A stretch of DNA of 13,787 nucleotides. It comes from JANMZR01 sp031383555 (GTDB taxonomy: Bacteria; Bacteroidota; Bacteroidia; Cytophagales; Spirosomataceae). The stretch covers positions 1-13,787 of the forward strand of contig JANMZR010000032.1 of the NCBI GenBank assembly GCA_031383555.1, given 5' to 3'. Shown here piece after piece: positions 13,738 to 13,787 of the stretch. The notes under the pieces were generated by a model. That model had not been told where the DNA came from, made no database searches, and saw only the letters and a list, made by a program, of their open reading frames with translations. The translations under genes were made by a program, and so were the position numbers. How positions within the stretch are numbered: position 1 is the stretch's first letter; each line of letters starts with the position of its first letter.

Positions 13738-13787
13738 ATAATTTAAATTGGGTTTTAAAAGAGAAAAATCATCAAATTCATAGCAAA

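Noticed and set aside
1..13787. Defence island, mobile element, CRISPR array or RNA gene
   Set aside because: No repeats of the right form, transposase or integrase motifs, tRNA cloverleaf or known defence domains were seen on either strand.

Overview
The window looks like a chromosomal segment from a member of the Bacteroidota (Cytophagales/Chitinophagales-like). The reasons are: roughly one-third G+C by eye; a TonB-dependent receptor with an N-terminal carboxypeptidase-regulatory-like domain followed by a DUF4249 lipoprotein; several small lipoproteins; and repeated matches to the Bacteroidota promoter pattern (-33 TTTG, -7 TAnnTTTG) in front of genes, with little Shine-Dalgarno signal. No tRNA, rRNA, CRISPR array, insertion sequence or phage gene was seen. 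No gene-free stretch exceeds 300 bases; the two longest gaps (3741-4001 and 9480-9751) are described under their regulatory features.

Layout. (1) 1-3230, minus strand: a TonB-dependent receptor followed by a DUF4249 lipoprotein that runs off the left edge; this is a presumptive outer-membrane uptake pair. (2) 3342-4292: two divergent small exported proteins, a MoaF-like (lipocalin-fold) lipoprotein on minus and a 96-residue secreted protein on plus. (3) 4327-4788, plus: an Lrp/AsnC-family regulator. (4) 4892-9479: a branched-chain acyl-CoA catabolic cluster. An acyl-CoA dehydrogenase, an HMG-CoA-lyase-type enzyme and an enoyl-CoA hydratase form a tight minus-strand operon. A methylcrotonyl-CoA-carboxylase-type carboxyltransferase subunit is divergent on plus. 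(5) 9752-11194, plus: three consecutive paralogous lipoproteins under one good promoter. (6) 11233-13680, minus: MutS2, convergent with the lipoproteins.

Together the catabolic genes can cover the lower leucine/isovalerate route: isovaleryl-CoA to 3-methylcrotonyl-CoA, 3-methylglutaconyl-CoA, HMG-CoA, then acetyl-CoA plus acetoacetate. The biotin carboxylase/biotin-carrier subunit needed by the carboxyltransferase is not here. The adjacent Lrp/AsnC regulator and an inverted repeat in the divergent promoter region make local amino-acid-responsive control a reasonable hypothesis.

Nothing here is demonstrably a new biological system. The least explained parts are the tandem lipoprotein triplet, the DUF4249 cysteine cluster paired with its receptor, and the two small exported proteins at 3342-4292. 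Most metabolic genes and MutS2 are ordinary members of well-known families.
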